Assembly: GCA_964596705.1 (NCBI GenBank)
Contig: CAZQVG010000001.1
Location: forward strand, 15,537-79,536
Reading direction: 5' to 3'
DNA: 64,000 nt
DNA from: JABJPM01 sp964596705
GTDB taxonomy: Archaea; Nanobdellota; Nanobdellia; SCGC-AAA011-G17; PNOQ01
Of the stretch, positions 14,914 to 23,576 are shown one piece after another. A program made the position numbers and the translations under genes. The notes below the pieces were generated by a model. That model searched no databases, was not told the origin of the DNA, and saw only the letters and a program-made list of their open reading frames with translations. The first letter of the stretch is position 1; each line of letters starts with the position of its first letter.

Positions 14914-15484
14914 AACATATACAATCGTGTATAGAAGGAAAAGAGAAGGAAAAACAGATTATAAGAAAAGGTTAAATTATCTTAAATCTGGCAAGATTAG
15001 AATAGTGATCAGACCATCTACTAATAATATGACTATTCAAGCTGTTAAATTTGAAATGGATGGAGATAAGGTTTTATTAACTGTACAATCAACAGACCTA
15101 AGAAAAATGGGGTGGAATTACGCTACAGGGAATATTCCTGCATCATATTTAACAGGCTTATTGTTTGGAGTAAAAGCAAAAGAAATAGTTAAGGAAGGTG
15201 TTATCGACCTTGGATTAAGACCTGTTATAAAAGGAACAAGGATTCCTGCTACGATTAAGGGGTTAGTTGATGCAGGATTACAATTCAATTATGATGAAAA
15301 GATATTCCCTTCAGAAGAATCAATTAGTGGAAAGGTTATTGCGGAATTTGCAGAACAACTTTCAAAAGAAGATAAAGAAAAATATGAAAAACAATTTTCA
15401 AAATATTTAAAAAACAATCAAAAACCTGAAAAAATAGCTGAAGCTTTTGAAGCTACAAAAAACAAGATTTTGGGGAGTAAATAA
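14900..15484 (+). CDS. rpl18: Ribosomal protein uL18
   Basis: 194 residues. The archaeal uL18 pattern includes YRRKREGKTDYKKRLNYLKSGKIRIVIRPSTNNMTIQAV, TGNIPASYLTGLLFGVKAKE, and VIDLGLRPVIKGTRIPATIKGLVDAGLQFNYDEKIFPSEE. It binds 5S rRNA together with uL5. Followed after 2 nt by the TTG-started rps5. Confidence 0.96.
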   Translation: MAKTKTYTIVYRRKREGKTDYKKRLNYLKSGKIRIVIRPSTNNMTIQAVKFEMDGDKVLLTVQSTDLRKMGWNYATGNIPASYLTGLLFGVKAKEIVKEGVIDLGLRPVIKGTRIPATIKGLVDAGLQFNYDEKIFPSEESISGKVIAEFAEQLSKEDKEKYEKQFSKYLKNNQKPEKIAEAFEATKNKILGSK

Positions 15485-15486
15485 AA

Positions 15487-16197
15487 TTGGCAGCTAAACC
15501 TAAACGAACGGAGCAAGAGAAAAAAGAAATGCAACAGGCAAGAACAGCTGAAGCTGTGTCAGATTGGATTCCAAAAACAGAATTTGGAAGAAAAGTAAAA
15601 TCTGGCGAAATAAAGGATATTGATGAAATTTTAGATAAGGGTGGAAAAATATTAGAGGCTGAAATTGTTGACGCATTGTTGCCTGATCTAGAGTATGAAC
15701 TTATCACAATTGGACAATCAAAAGGTAAATTTGGGGGAGGAAAGAGAAGCATATGGAAACAAACCCAGAAGAAAACAAAAGAAGGGAATAAACCTAAGTT
15801 TGCAACTGTTGCGGTTGTTGGAAATAGAAAAGGTTATGTTGGAATTGGTTATGGAAAAGCAAAAGAAACAGTCCCTGCTAGAGAAAAAGCAATAAGGCAG
15901 GCGAAGTTAAATTTAATAAAAATAAGATTTGGTTGTGGATCCTGGGACTGTGCTTGTGGTGAAACACACTCAATACCTTTTAAGGTTTCAGGAAAATGTG
16001 GTAGTGTAAAGGTAGAACTTATTCCTGCTCCGAAAGGAACTTCATTATGTATCCACAAAGAACTAAGAAAAATCTTAAGTTTAGCTGGAATCAACGATAT
16101 ATACTCAAAAACCTTCGGAAAAACAAATACTCAACTTAATTTAGTTAAAGCATGCATGAATGCTTTAAAACAATTATCTAAGGTAAAGACAAAATGA
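15487..16197 (+). CDS. rps5: Ribosomal protein uS5
   Basis: 236 residues starting with TTG at 15487, set at the operon's usual distance after the rpl18 stop. The S5 double-stranded-RNA-binding fold shows VAVVGNRKGYVGIGYGKAKETVPAREKAIRQAKLNLI, and the C-terminal part has CACGETHSIPFKVSGKCGSVKVELIPAPKGTSLCIHKELRKILSLAGINDIYSKTFG. It is needed for decoding accuracy and mRNA entry. It overlaps rpl30 by 4 nt. A TTG start is unusual in this operon. Confidence 0.95.
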   Translation: MAAKPKRTEQEKKEMQQARTAEAVSDWIPKTEFGRKVKSGEIKDIDEILDKGGKILEAEIVDALLPDLEYELITIGQSKGKFGGGKRSIWKQTQKKTKEGNKPKFATVAVVGNRKGYVGIGYGKAKETVPAREKAIRQAKLNLIKIRFGCGSWDCACGETHSIPFKVSGKCGSVKVELIPAPKGTSLCIHKELRKILSLAGINDIYSKTFGKTNTQLNLVKACMNALKQLSKVKTK

Positions 16198-16661
16198 CTG
16201 GAATAGCAATAATTAGGATCGCTGGACAGCAAGGATTGAATCAGAAAGTAAAAACTACTTTCAAATTACTCAACCTTCATAAAAAGTTTACGTGTGTCGT
16301 TGTTCCAAATACAAAGCCTATCCAGGGAATGATAAAAGTAATCAAAGATCACGTAACCTGGGGTGAAATTGATAAAGAAACTCTTGCTCAACTATTAAAA
16401 CAAAGAGGAAAAATAAAGGGAAATAAACCTTTAACAGAAGAATATTTAAAAGAAAATGGGACTGATTTCGAATCATTTGTTAATGATGTTTTTGAAGGGA
16501 AAAAACAAATCAAAGATATTGAAGGATTGAAACCTTTCTTTAGATTGCTTCCTCCAAGAGGAGGATTTGAAGCAAAGGGAACAAAGAAACATTTCTCAGT
16601 TGGAGGGGTGTTGGGTTACAGAAAGGAAAAAATAAATGATTTGATCAAGAGGATGTTATAA
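16194..16661 (+). CDS. rpl30: Ribosomal protein uL30, archaeal long form
   Basis: 155 residues. It begins IAIIRIAGQQGLNQKVKTTFKLLNLHKKFTCVVVPNTKPIQGMIKVIKDHVTWGEI, then the archaeal/eukaryotic C-terminal extension with FFRLLPPRGGFEAKGTKKHFSVGGVLGYR. It belongs to the large subunit near 5S rRNA. It overlaps rps5 by 4 nt and precedes rpl15 by 1 nt. Confidence 0.96.
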   Translation: MTGIAIIRIAGQQGLNQKVKTTFKLLNLHKKFTCVVVPNTKPIQGMIKVIKDHVTWGEIDKETLAQLLKQRGKIKGNKPLTEEYLKENGTDFESFVNDVFEGKKQIKDIEGLKPFFRLLPPRGGFEAKGTKKHFSVGGVLGYRKEKINDLIKRML

Positions 16662-16662
16662 A

Positions 16663-17082
16663 ATGCCAGTCAATAAAAGAAAGAAAAATACCAGGATGCG
16701 TGCAAAAACTACTCACGGGTATGGCTCTATGAAAAAGAATAGGGGTGCCGGAAACCGTGGGGGTAGAGGAATGGCTGGTAGTGGAAAAAGGGCAGATCAA
16801 ATAAAATCTAAGATACTCAAAACAAAAGGAAAGAGGTATTATGGTAAATATGGATTTAAACGACCTCAATCTGTTACTAAAACTCCAAAGATAATAAATT
16901 TATCAAAAATAGATCTTTTAGCTAAAAAAGAGAAAGAGGGATATGTTTTTGATGCTTCAAATTTCGATAAAGTTCTAGGAACAGGAAATATTACAAAACC
17001 AATAAAAATTACTGCAAAATCCTACTCTGCATTAGCAAAAGAAAAAATTGAAAAGGCTGGTGGAGAAGCAATAACATGCTAA
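16663..17082 (+). CDS. rpl15: Ribosomal protein uL15
   Basis: 139 residues. The glycine- and arginine-rich N-terminus MRAKTTHGYGSMKKNRGAGNRGGRGMAGSGKRADQ contains the usual rRNA-penetrating tail. The C-terminal domain contains DASNFDKVLGTGNITKPIKITAKSYSALAKEKIEKAGGEAI. It is a late-assembling large-subunit protein. It overlaps secY by 7 nt, the classic rpl15-secY junction. Confidence 0.96.
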   Translation: MPVNKRKKNTRMRAKTTHGYGSMKKNRGAGNRGGRGMAGSGKRADQIKSKILKTKGKRYYGKYGFKRPQSVTKTPKIINLSKIDLLAKKEKEGYVFDASNFDKVLGTGNITKPIKITAKSYSALAKEKIEKAGGEAITC

Positions 17083-18503
17083 GAGAAATTATGATGAACC
17101 TGCCCGAAGTGGCAGGGCCAACACAGAAAAGACTTTCTTTCAAAGAAAAACTTAAATGGACTGGGATAATTTTACTTGCATTTTTTATCTTATCTATGAT
17201 CTCTTTGTTTGGACTTAGAAATAATGCTTTAAGTCAATTTGAACAACTTTCTATTATTTTAGGAGCTAATTTTGGTTCTATTTTATCTTTAGGTATTGGA
17301 CCAATCGTAACTGCATCTATCGTATTGCAGCTTTTAACAGGTGCAGGAATATTAAATATAGATACTACCACAATGGAAGGGAAAAGGTTCTTTCAAGGAT
17401 TGCAAAAGTTATTGTCCATTTTCTTTATATTGTTTGAAGCAGCCATTTATGTTTTGATGGGAGGTTTATCTCCTTCAGCAGATTTAGCTCCAGCAACATA
17501 TTCCTTAATGCAATTTTTGTTAATTTTTCAGTTATTCTTAGGAGGTATGCTTGTTTTATTTATGGCAGAAGTTGTAGATAAATGGGGATTCGGATCAGGA
17601 ATTTCACTATTTATCGCAGCAGGTGTATCTCAGCAGATATTTATTAGGGCATTTTCACCGTTAACAACAACAGGTCAATTAGCGTTTGGGTCTGGACTAC
17701 CACCTGTTGGACAAGTGTGGGTATTCTTTAAATCTTTGCTAAATGCTGATTTGACTGGAGCAGCATTGCCATTTTTTGCCATTTTCTTTACAATTGTAGT
17801 GTTTGTTATGGCAGTTTATGCTCAGGCAATGAAAGTTGATATCCCTTTATCATTTGGAAGGATAAGGGGCCATGGAATAAGGTGGCCATTGAGATTCATA
17901 TATACTTCAAATATTCCAGTTATTTTAGTAGCAGCATTACTAGCAAATATTCAATTATGGGCAAGATTATTACAAAATAAGGTTGGAGAGTCTGGAATAG
18001 GACATTGGATTTCATATTATGTATTAGGTCAATTTTCTGGACAATCACCAATTTCAGGATTAGTGTATTGGACTCATGCTCCAAATTTAGTAGATGCAAT
18101 TGTATCTAAGTATTTCACTCCTGAATTATTATTGCAAAGTTTAACATATATCTTATTTATGGTTGGAGGATCTGTATTATTCTCTATCTTCTGGGTCCAG
18201 ACTTCTGGAATGGATGCTAAATCTCAAGCTAAACAAATTTTAGCATCTGGATTGCAGATGCCAGGATTTAGGAGAGACCCTAGAGTTCTAGAAAGGGTAT
18301 TGAAGAGGTATATTACTCCATTAACAGTGATGGGAGGAGCAGCAGTTGGTATATTGGCTGCGACAGCAGACTTATTTGGTGCATTGGCACGAGGAACAGG
18401 AATACTGTTAACAGTTATGATCATTTATAGGTTGTATGAGGAAGTAGCACAACAACATATGATGGATATGAACCCTGCATTGAGAAAAATGATGCAAGGG
18501 TAA
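17076..18503 (+). CDS. secY: Protein translocase subunit SecY
   Basis: 475 residues with ten predicted membrane helices. The conserved plug and helix 2 region reads LGIGPIVTASIVLQLL, with FGSGISLFIAAGVSQQI, MKVDIPLSFGRIRGHGIRWPLRFIYTSNIPVILVAAL in the middle, and RDPRVLERVLKRYI near the end. It forms the Sec61/SecY channel with SecE and SecG (not in this window). It closes the ribosomal part of the operon. The adk gene that often follows secY in archaea is absent here. Confidence 0.97.
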   Translation: MLREIMMNLPEVAGPTQKRLSFKEKLKWTGIILLAFFILSMISLFGLRNNALSQFEQLSIILGANFGSILSLGIGPIVTASIVLQLLTGAGILNIDTTTMEGKRFFQGLQKLLSIFFILFEAAIYVLMGGLSPSADLAPATYSLMQFLLIFQLFLGGMLVLFMAEVVDKWGFGSGISLFIAAGVSQQIFIRAFSPLTTTGQLAFGSGLPPVGQVWVFFKSLLNADLTGAALPFFAIFFTIVVFVMAVYAQAMKVDIPLSFGRIRGHGIRWPLRFIYTSNIPVILVAALLANIQLWARLLQNKVGESGIGHWISYYVLGQFSGQSPISGLVYWTHAPNLVDAIVSKYFTPELLLQSLTYILFMVGGSVLFSIFWVQTSGMDAKSQAKQILASGLQMPGFRRDPRVLERVLKRYITPLTVMGGAAVGILAATADLFGALARGTGILLTVMIIYRLYEEVAQQHMMDMNPALRKMMQG

Positions 18504-18536
18504 GCTTTAAAAAGGAACAAAAATCTTCAAAATAAA

Positions 18537-18974
18537 ATGTTAGACTCGTTATTTAACTCAATCTTTGGATGGGCGATAGACATATCCCCAATATTTGGGT
18601 TATTTATAATAGCGTTTGTTCTAACATTATTCGTAACTTTGGTCTATAAGTTTATGACTGACCAAGAATTATTGAAGAGCATAAAACAAGAGATGAAGGA
18701 AATTCGAGAGGAAATGAAAAAATTTAAAGATGATCCTCAGAAGATGATGGAACTAAATAAAAAATCCATGGAACATTCATTATCTCAAATGAAAAACACT
18801 TTTAAACCCATGCTAATTACCTTTATCCCGCTAATAATAGTCTTTGGATGGCTAAGAAATATATATGGAACGTTAACTTTAAATTTCTTAGGTATCCATA
18901 GTTGGCTATTAATATACATCATATTTTCAATGGTGTTGAGTTTAATATTAAGAAAAATAATGAAGGTGTACTAA
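18537..18974 (+). CDS. EMC3/TMCO1-like (DUF106) membrane insertase
   Basis: 145 residues. Three membrane segments (about 12-38, 92-110 and 115-140) flank a long charged coiled coil (about 45-88, KQEMKEIREEMKKFKDDPQKMMELNKKSMEHSLSQMKNTFKPML). This is the archaeal DUF106 form of the Oxa1/YidC superfamily, thought to insert membrane proteins at or near SecY. The position after secY and before rpl34e is the standard archaeal arrangement. The 33-nt gap after secY is the largest within the operon and may hold an internal start. Confidence 0.92.
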   Translation: MLDSLFNSIFGWAIDISPIFGLFIIAFVLTLFVTLVYKFMTDQELLKSIKQEMKEIREEMKKFKDDPQKMMELNKKSMEHSLSQMKNTFKPMLITFIPLIIVFGWLRNIYGTLTLNFLGIHSWLLIYIIFSMVLSLILRKIMKVY

Positions 18975-18975
18975 A

Positions 18976-19239
18976 ATGCCAGACGGAAAACATAAATCAA
19001 GGTCGTTAAGGAGAGTTTTTGTAAGAACTCCAGGAAAAGAAACTAAACTACATTATAGAGAAAGGAAGCCTAAAAAGAAGAAATGTTCAGAATGTGGTAA
19101 ACAATTGCATGGAATTCCACATTTAATTCAGTCTAAATTCAGGAACCTACCAAAAACAAAGAAACGTCCTCAAAGACCTTACGGAGGAGTATTATGCTCA
19201 TCTTGTATGAGGAAAAAAATAAAGGAGCAGGTGTTGTAA
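18976..19239 (+). CDS. rpl34e: Ribosomal protein eL34
   Basis: 87 residues. It starts MPDGKHKSRSLRRVFVRTPGKETKLHYRERKPKKKKCSECGKQLHGIP and ends RPYGGVLCSSCMRKKIKEQVL, the archaeal eL34 zinc-ribbon pattern with CxxC pairs at both ends. It is a large-subunit protein of the archaeal/eukaryotic set. One base separates it from each neighbour. The cmk gene that commonly separates rpl34e and rpl14e is missing. Confidence 0.96.
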   Translation: MPDGKHKSRSLRRVFVRTPGKETKLHYRERKPKKKKCSECGKQLHGIPHLIQSKFRNLPKTKKRPQRPYGGVLCSSCMRKKIKEQVL

Positions 19240-19240
19240 A

Positions 19241-19558
19241 ATGTTCGAAGTAGGAAGACTTGTTATAAAACTTGCAGGGCGTGATGCAGGACAAACAGGG
19301 ATAGTTGTTAAGAAAATAGATGAAAATAATGTTTTGATAGATGGAAATGTAAGAAGAAGAAAATGCAACATAAAACACTTGCAACCATTAAAAGACGTTC
19401 TTAAAATAAAAGAAAATGCTTCTACTGCAGAAGTTCATAAAATAATGTCTGCTGCAGGAATAAAGATTATAGAAAAAAAGAAAGTAAAGAGATCAGAGAA
19501 GAAGAAAGTTGAAGAGACAAAAACAACAAAGAAAAAGAAGGCTTCTACTAAAAAATGA
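19241..19558 (+). CDS. rpl14e: Ribosomal protein eL14
   Basis: 105 residues. A KOW domain (FEVGRLVIKLAGRDAGQTGIVVKKIDENNVLIDGNVRRRKCNIKHLQPL) is followed by ENASTAEVHKIMSAAGI and a Lys-rich tail of about 30 residues. It is a large-subunit protein lacking in bacteria. It lies directly after eL34 and overlaps the prefoldin gene by 4 nt. Confidence 0.94.
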   Translation: MFEVGRLVIKLAGRDAGQTGIVVKKIDENNVLIDGNVRRRKCNIKHLQPLKDVLKIKENASTAEVHKIMSAAGIKIIEKKKVKRSEKKKVEETKTTKKKKASTKK

Positions 19559-19929
19559 ATAATCAAGAAGAAGCTCAAAAATTTATAGCACAACAACTTT
19601 TGGGACAACAATTACAACAGTTAGAGCAACAAATTGCTACAATAGAAATGCAGATGAAAGATTTAAACGTTCTAAAAGAAAGTTTGAATGAACTAAGCAA
19701 TTTAGATGATTGCAAGATTCATACTCCTTTAGGAGCAGGTGTATTTTTAGAGTCCCATTTATCTAAACCTGAAACTGTACTCTTGAATGTTGGTGCAGGG
19801 GTTATTGTAAAGAAAGATACTCCGACAGCCATAAAAATAATTGGAAAGCAAATAGAAGAACTTGAAAGCATAAAGAAGCAAATGGAAAACAGTTTTAATG
19901 AATTATCAAAAAATCTCGAGTCTTTATAG
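19555..19929 (+). CDS. pfdA: Prefoldin alpha subunit
   Basis: 124 residues. N- and C-terminal coiled coils (about 3-50 and 90-124) flank the beta-hairpin region IHTPLGAGVFLESHLSKPETVLLNVGAGVIVKKDTPTAI, the GimC alpha signature. Prefoldin is a hexameric jellyfish-like chaperone that hands unfolded proteins to the thermosome. It closes the ribosomal operon, overlapping rpl14e by 4 nt, consistent with coupling of synthesis and folding. Confidence 0.93.
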   Translation: MNNQEEAQKFIAQQLLGQQLQQLEQQIATIEMQMKDLNVLKESLNELSNLDDCKIHTPLGAGVFLESHLSKPETVLLNVGAGVIVKKDTPTAIKIIGKQIEELESIKKQMENSFNELSKNLESL

Positions 19930-19971
19930 GGAATCTAAATTTATTTAAAGAAAGATTAATTATTCTTTTCT

Positions 19972-21213
19972 ATGGATCCTCAAGCTTATTATTCGAATTC
20001 AGAGATAAAAAAAGAACTTGTTTTTAATGCCCAAAATAGAGAAGTTGCAGTAAGATTTGGAAACGGTGGTTTTGGGAAACGACCAGACATTTTGCAATTT
20101 GATAATGAGGTCACAGATTTTGTTAAGAAGGGAGCAACATCTTTTCATATTTCTGAGGAACACTGGAGAAATCCATTGGACTTAAAGCCAGGAATGACAA
20201 AAAGAGAACTGGATAACCTGAGGACAGGATGGGATTTAGTCCTAGATATAGATTCTCCTGATTTAGAAGATTCAAAGATTATAACCCATTATTTAATTGA
20301 AGCTATAAGGTTTCATGATGTTAAAAATATTTCAGTTAAATTCTCTGGGAATAAAGGATTTCATATAGCCATTCCATTTAAGGCATTTCCTGCGAGAGTA
20401 AATGATGTAGAAACAGTAAAATTATTTCCCGAGGGTCCAAAAGTAATTGCACAATATCTTGTAAATATGATAGAACCTGTATTAGTTGAAAAATATGGGG
20501 AGCAGATGAGGGAAAAACTAAAAGTAGACACCGTCTTGATATCGAATAGACACATGTTTAGAGCGCCATATAGTTTGCATGAGAAATCCGGGTTAGTTAG
20601 TTTGCCAATAAAAGCTGAAGAGGTTTTAAGCTTTAATAAGGAGTCGGCTAAACCAGAAAAGGTTAAGGCCAGACTAAGGTTTATGGACGATTCTGATGTT
20701 CAGCAGGGAGAAGCTTCATCTTTAATAACTCAAGCATTTGATTGGAATGCCAGAAATTCTTCAAAGATAGAAGATTATTACGAGGACATTCCAAACTTAA
20801 AACCTCAAGAATTTGAGGAGATTAGTGAAGCAATTCCTGAAGAGTATTTTCCGCCATGCATCAAAATGGGTTTAGCAGGAATAGAAGATGGCAGAAAAAG
20901 ATTTTTGTTCATCCTTATAAATTTCTTAAGGTCTGTGGGGTGGAATATGAAAGAGATTGAAGAAAGGGTTTGGAAGTGGAATAATAGTCTGGAAAACCCC
21001 CTAAAAGAAGGATATGTAATGTCTCAGCTAAATTGGCATAAGGCAAATAAGAAGAAAGTTCTGCCACCAAACTATGCAAATAAGGCATATTATGCAGATA
21101 TTGGGATTCTGCCGCCTGAGAATATAACCTCTAAATTCAAAAATCCTGTAACCTATACTATTCGTATGTTTAGGGCTAAAAATAAGCGAAAAAATAAGAA
21201 AAAATCAAGTTAA
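19972..21213 (+). CDS. priS: Single-chain DNA primase: PriS catalytic domain plus PriL-like C-terminal domain without its Fe-S cysteines
   Basis: 413 residues. The first 270 or so form the PriS catalytic domain: catalytic Asp92 and Asp94 (LDIDS), SVKFSGNKGFHIAIP (121-135), the third acidic residue in KVDTVLIS (Asp186) and HMFRAPYSLHEKSGLVSLPI. From about residue 285 the sequence resembles the PriL C-terminal domain: PPCIKMGLAGIEDGRKRFLFILINFLRSVGW and LPPNYANKAYYADIGILPPEN followed by KNPVTY. Of the four cysteines expected for the 4Fe-4S cluster only Cys296 remains; Tyr368, Leu380 and Ile385 occupy the other likely positions. It stands between prefoldin and eS17 with a T-rich upstream region. 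Confidence 0.9.
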   Translation: MDPQAYYSNSEIKKELVFNAQNREVAVRFGNGGFGKRPDILQFDNEVTDFVKKGATSFHISEEHWRNPLDLKPGMTKRELDNLRTGWDLVLDIDSPDLEDSKIITHYLIEAIRFHDVKNISVKFSGNKGFHIAIPFKAFPARVNDVETVKLFPEGPKVIAQYLVNMIEPVLVEKYGEQMREKLKVDTVLISNRHMFRAPYSLHEKSGLVSLPIKAEEVLSFNKESAKPEKVKARLRFMDDSDVQQGEASSLITQAFDWNARNSSKIEDYYEDIPNLKPQEFEEISEAIPEEYFPPCIKMGLAGIEDGRKRFLFILINFLRSVGWNMKEIEERVWKWNNSLENPLKEGYVMSQLNWHKANKKKVLPPNYANKAYYADIGILPPENITSKFKNPVTYTIRMFRAKNKRKNKKKSS

Positions 21214-21214
21214 C

Positions 21215-21230
21215 AAAACATTTATAAATA
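21215..21230 (+). promoter_or_regulatory. Promoter of eS17
   Basis: AAAACATTTATAAATA is centred about 28 bp before the eS17 ATG at 21253, so the message would be leaderless. Confidence 0.55.
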
Positions 21231-21252
21231 ACCTAAAAATATTAAGAGAACC

Positions 21253-21441
21253 ATGGGAAGAATAAAAACTACACTAATTAAAAGGACTGCACATAAATTA
21301 TTCTATTCAGATCCATCTAAATTCAAGAAGGATTTTGAAGAGAATAAAAAGATTGTTTCAGAATCTTTGATATTACGGTCGAAAAAATTTAGAAACATTA
21401 TAGCAGGGTATGTTACTAGACTTGCTAAAAAACAGTTATAG
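21253..21441 (+). CDS. rps17e: Ribosomal protein eS17
   Basis: 62 residues. MGRIKTTLIKRTAHKLFYSDPSKFKKDFEENKKIVSESLILRSKKFRNIIAGYVTRL is the archaeal eS17 pattern, including the RNIIAGYVTRL end. It is a small-subunit head protein. It has its own promoter and is followed after 29 nt by alba, whose Shine-Dalgarno sequence lies in the gap. Confidence 0.93.
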   Translation: MGRIKTTLIKRTAHKLFYSDPSKFKKDFEENKKIVSESLILRSKKFRNIIAGYVTRLAKKQL

Positions 21442-21457
21442 TCCTTTAAAGGATACA

Positions 21458-21464
21458 GGAGGTA
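21458..21464 (+). promoter_or_regulatory. Strong Shine-Dalgarno sequence of alba
   Basis: AGGAGGT lies 6 nt before ATG 21471. Most genes in the window have no such site, so it marks alba as a strongly translated gene with its own initiation. Confidence 0.7.
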
Positions 21465-21470
21465 ACTAAA

Positions 21471-21788
21471 ATGACTGAAGAAAACGCAGTACAAAATGAA
21501 CAAAAAAAAGACGATGACTATATAGTGTTTGTTGGTGGAAAACCATTCATGAATTATGTAACTGGAGTAGTTATGCAGTTTACAACGCAAAATGCAACAG
21601 AAGTTGTGATAAAAGCGAGAGGGAAGTTTATTTCTAGGGCAGTGGACATTGCAGAAGTAGCAACAAAGAGATTTTTAGAGAATGCAGTAGAAGTTGCTGA
21701 CATAAAGATCGATAGTGAAGAATTTGAAAACAAAGAGGGAAAACAAGTAAGAGTTTCCACAATGGAAATAACTTTAAGAAAGAAATAA
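21471..21788 (+). CDS. albA: Alba DNA/RNA-binding protein
   Basis: 105 residues. A charged N-terminal tail of about 15 residues leads into the Alba fold: YIVFVGGKPFMNYVTGVVMQFTTQNATEVVIKARGKFISRAVDIAEVATKRFLENAVEVADIKIDSEEF and VSTMEITLRK. The residue at the usual acetylated lysine position is in VGGKPFMNYV. Alba dimers coat DNA and RNA. A strong Shine-Dalgarno sequence precedes it, and it is followed by T-rich DNA at 21789-21835 that probably ends transcription. Confidence 0.95.
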   Translation: MTEENAVQNEQKKDDDYIVFVGGKPFMNYVTGVVMQFTTQNATEVVIKARGKFISRAVDIAEVATKRFLENAVEVADIKIDSEEFENKEGKQVRVSTMEITLRKK

Positions 21789-21826
21789 ATTTTTAATTTT
21801 TCTTTATTATATTTTATAAAAACCTT
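21789..21826 (+). terminator. T-rich terminator after alba
   Basis: Runs TTTTTAATTTTTCTTT and ATTTTATAAAAA directly follow the alba stop; oligo-T on the coding strand is the usual archaeal termination signal. Confidence 0.4.
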
Positions 21827-21866
21827 TAAAAACAATTAATTCTAGATTTTAATTAAAAGAGGTAAG

Positions 21867-23576
21867 ATGGATTTTATAGCTACACTTTCAGAATTATCGA
21901 GCAGTAGTTTATTGACAGAAATAGGAATAATATTGATATTTGCTACCATACTCGCTTTTATTGTAAGAGCGTTTAGACAACCGCTAGTTCCAGCATATAT
22001 TCTAGCAGGTTTAATTTTGGGGCCGCTTGGATTGGGTGTAGTAAAAGATCCAGAATCAATCAGAGTCTTATCTGAATTTGGAATCGCGTTTTTATTATTT
22101 GCAGTTGGATTGGAAATAAACATTAAAAGATTGAAAGATATTGGCTTAACTGCTACCCTTGGTGGATTGCTGCAAGTTGTTTTTGTTTTCTTTGCAGGAT
22201 TTTATATATCTACCAAGTTAGGATTTGCACATTTTGAATCCATTGTTTTGGGGTTGGTTTTAGCATTTAGTTCTACAATGATTGTTGTGAAACTTTTATC
22301 TGATAGGGAACAGTTAGATACTTTGCATGGAAGAATTGTTTTAGGTATTTTGCTTATCCAAGACTTAATCATTATATTAGTATTATCTATTTTGTCATCC
22401 TCAGGAAATATTTCCTCCTCCTTAATATTTGCAGCATTGATTAGGGGTGCAATACTATTCTCAGCTGCTTTCTTGGCAAGTAAATATATTTTTCCAAATC
22501 TATTTGAATTTGCTGCGAGATCAAAAGAGTTATTGTTTTTAACATCCTTAACTGTGTTATTTCTGTTCTCTATTTTAGCATATTTCTTATCTTTCTCAGT
22601 TGCAATCGGAGCATTTGTAAGCGGGTTGGCATTAGCAAGTTTGCCTTATCACTATGATATTGTTGGAAACGTAAACCCATTAAAAGGATTTTTTGCTACA
22701 ATATTCTTTACTTCATTAGGTATGCAATTAACAACAATAGAACCAAATTATATGGTAAAGGCAATATGGTTGATTTTGGCAGTTATAATTATTAAACCGT
22801 TAATTGTTTATTTGATAATTACTTTATTTGGATATGAGAAAAGAACTGCCTTTTTCTCTGGATTAAGTTTAGGCCAAACCAGCGAATTCTCATTGATATT
22901 AATTGTTATGCCATTTATAGTTAGCGCAATTTCTCAAGAGGTATTTTCATTAGTAATTTTGATCACAATAGTTACAATGATCCTCACTTCTTATTTATTA
23001 GAGTTCCAATATTCAATATACTTATTTTTCTCGCCAATTTTGAGGTTTGTAGAGAAAGTTTTCCCTGTAAAGAAAAGAATGGTATTAGAGTATACTCCAA
23101 GAAATGAAAAAATTGATGTGGTGTTAATCGGAAAACATAGGATGGGAAACATATTTTTTAAGATCTTAGCAAGTTTAAAGAAGAGAGTACTTGTTATAGA
23201 CCATAATCCAGACATAATTAAGAGACTATTAGACAACAAAATACCATGTATCTATGGCAACATGTCAAATCGAGAGGTATTAGATAAGATAAAGACAAAA
23301 AATTTAAAGATTATAATCTCTACAGTGCCCAATGAAAGAGACAATATTTATTTGATAAGATATATAAAATCAAAGAATCCAAAAATAAATGTTATAGTTA
23401 CTGCTAACCACATTCATCAAGCAAAACACCTTTATAATATCGGGGCAGACTATGTAATTCTACCACACATTCTAAGTGGAGAAAAAGTAGCAACTATGTT
23501 AAAAAAATCGGTAAGAGACAAATCTTATTTCCAAAGAAGTAAGAAAAAACATTTGAAAGATTTAAACGGAAGTTAG
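21867..23576 (+). CDS. Kef-type cation/proton antiporter with TrkA-N domain
   Basis: 569 residues. The first 400 or so contain about 12 helices of the CPA2 family: LVPAYILAGLILGPLGLG, ALGIxLF-like FLLFAVGLEINIKRL, ALAFSSTMIVVKLLSDR and GQTSEFSLILIVMPF. Residues about 405-530 form an NAD-binding RCK/TrkA-N domain (VVLIGKHRMGNIFFKILASLKKRVLVIDHNPD; IPCIYGNMSNREVLDKI). Such proteins exchange K+ or Na+ for H+ and are gated by nucleotide binding. GAGGTAAG precedes the start. The stop is at the edge of the convergent tRNA gene. Confidence 0.93.
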   Translation: MDFIATLSELSSSSLLTEIGIILIFATILAFIVRAFRQPLVPAYILAGLILGPLGLGVVKDPESIRVLSEFGIAFLLFAVGLEINIKRLKDIGLTATLGGLLQVVFVFFAGFYISTKLGFAHFESIVLGLVLAFSSTMIVVKLLSDREQLDTLHGRIVLGILLIQDLIIILVLSILSSSGNISSSLIFAALIRGAILFSAAFLASKYIFPNLFEFAARSKELLFLTSLTVLFLFSILAYFLSFSVAIGAFVSGLALASLPYHYDIVGNVNPLKGFFATIFFTSLGMQLTTIEPNYMVKAIWLILAVIIIKPLIVYLIITLFGYEKRTAFFSGLSLGQTSEFSLILIVMPFIVSAISQEVFSLVILITIVTMILTSYLLEFQYSIYLFFSPILRFVEKVFPVKKRMVLEYTPRNEKIDVVLIGKHRMGNIFFKILASLKKRVLVIDHNPDIIKRLLDNKIPCIYGNMSNREVLDKIKTKNLKIIISTVPNERDNIYLIRYIKSKNPKINVIVTANHIHQAKHLYNIGADYVILPHILSGEKVATMLKKSVRDKSYFQRSKKKHLKDLNGS

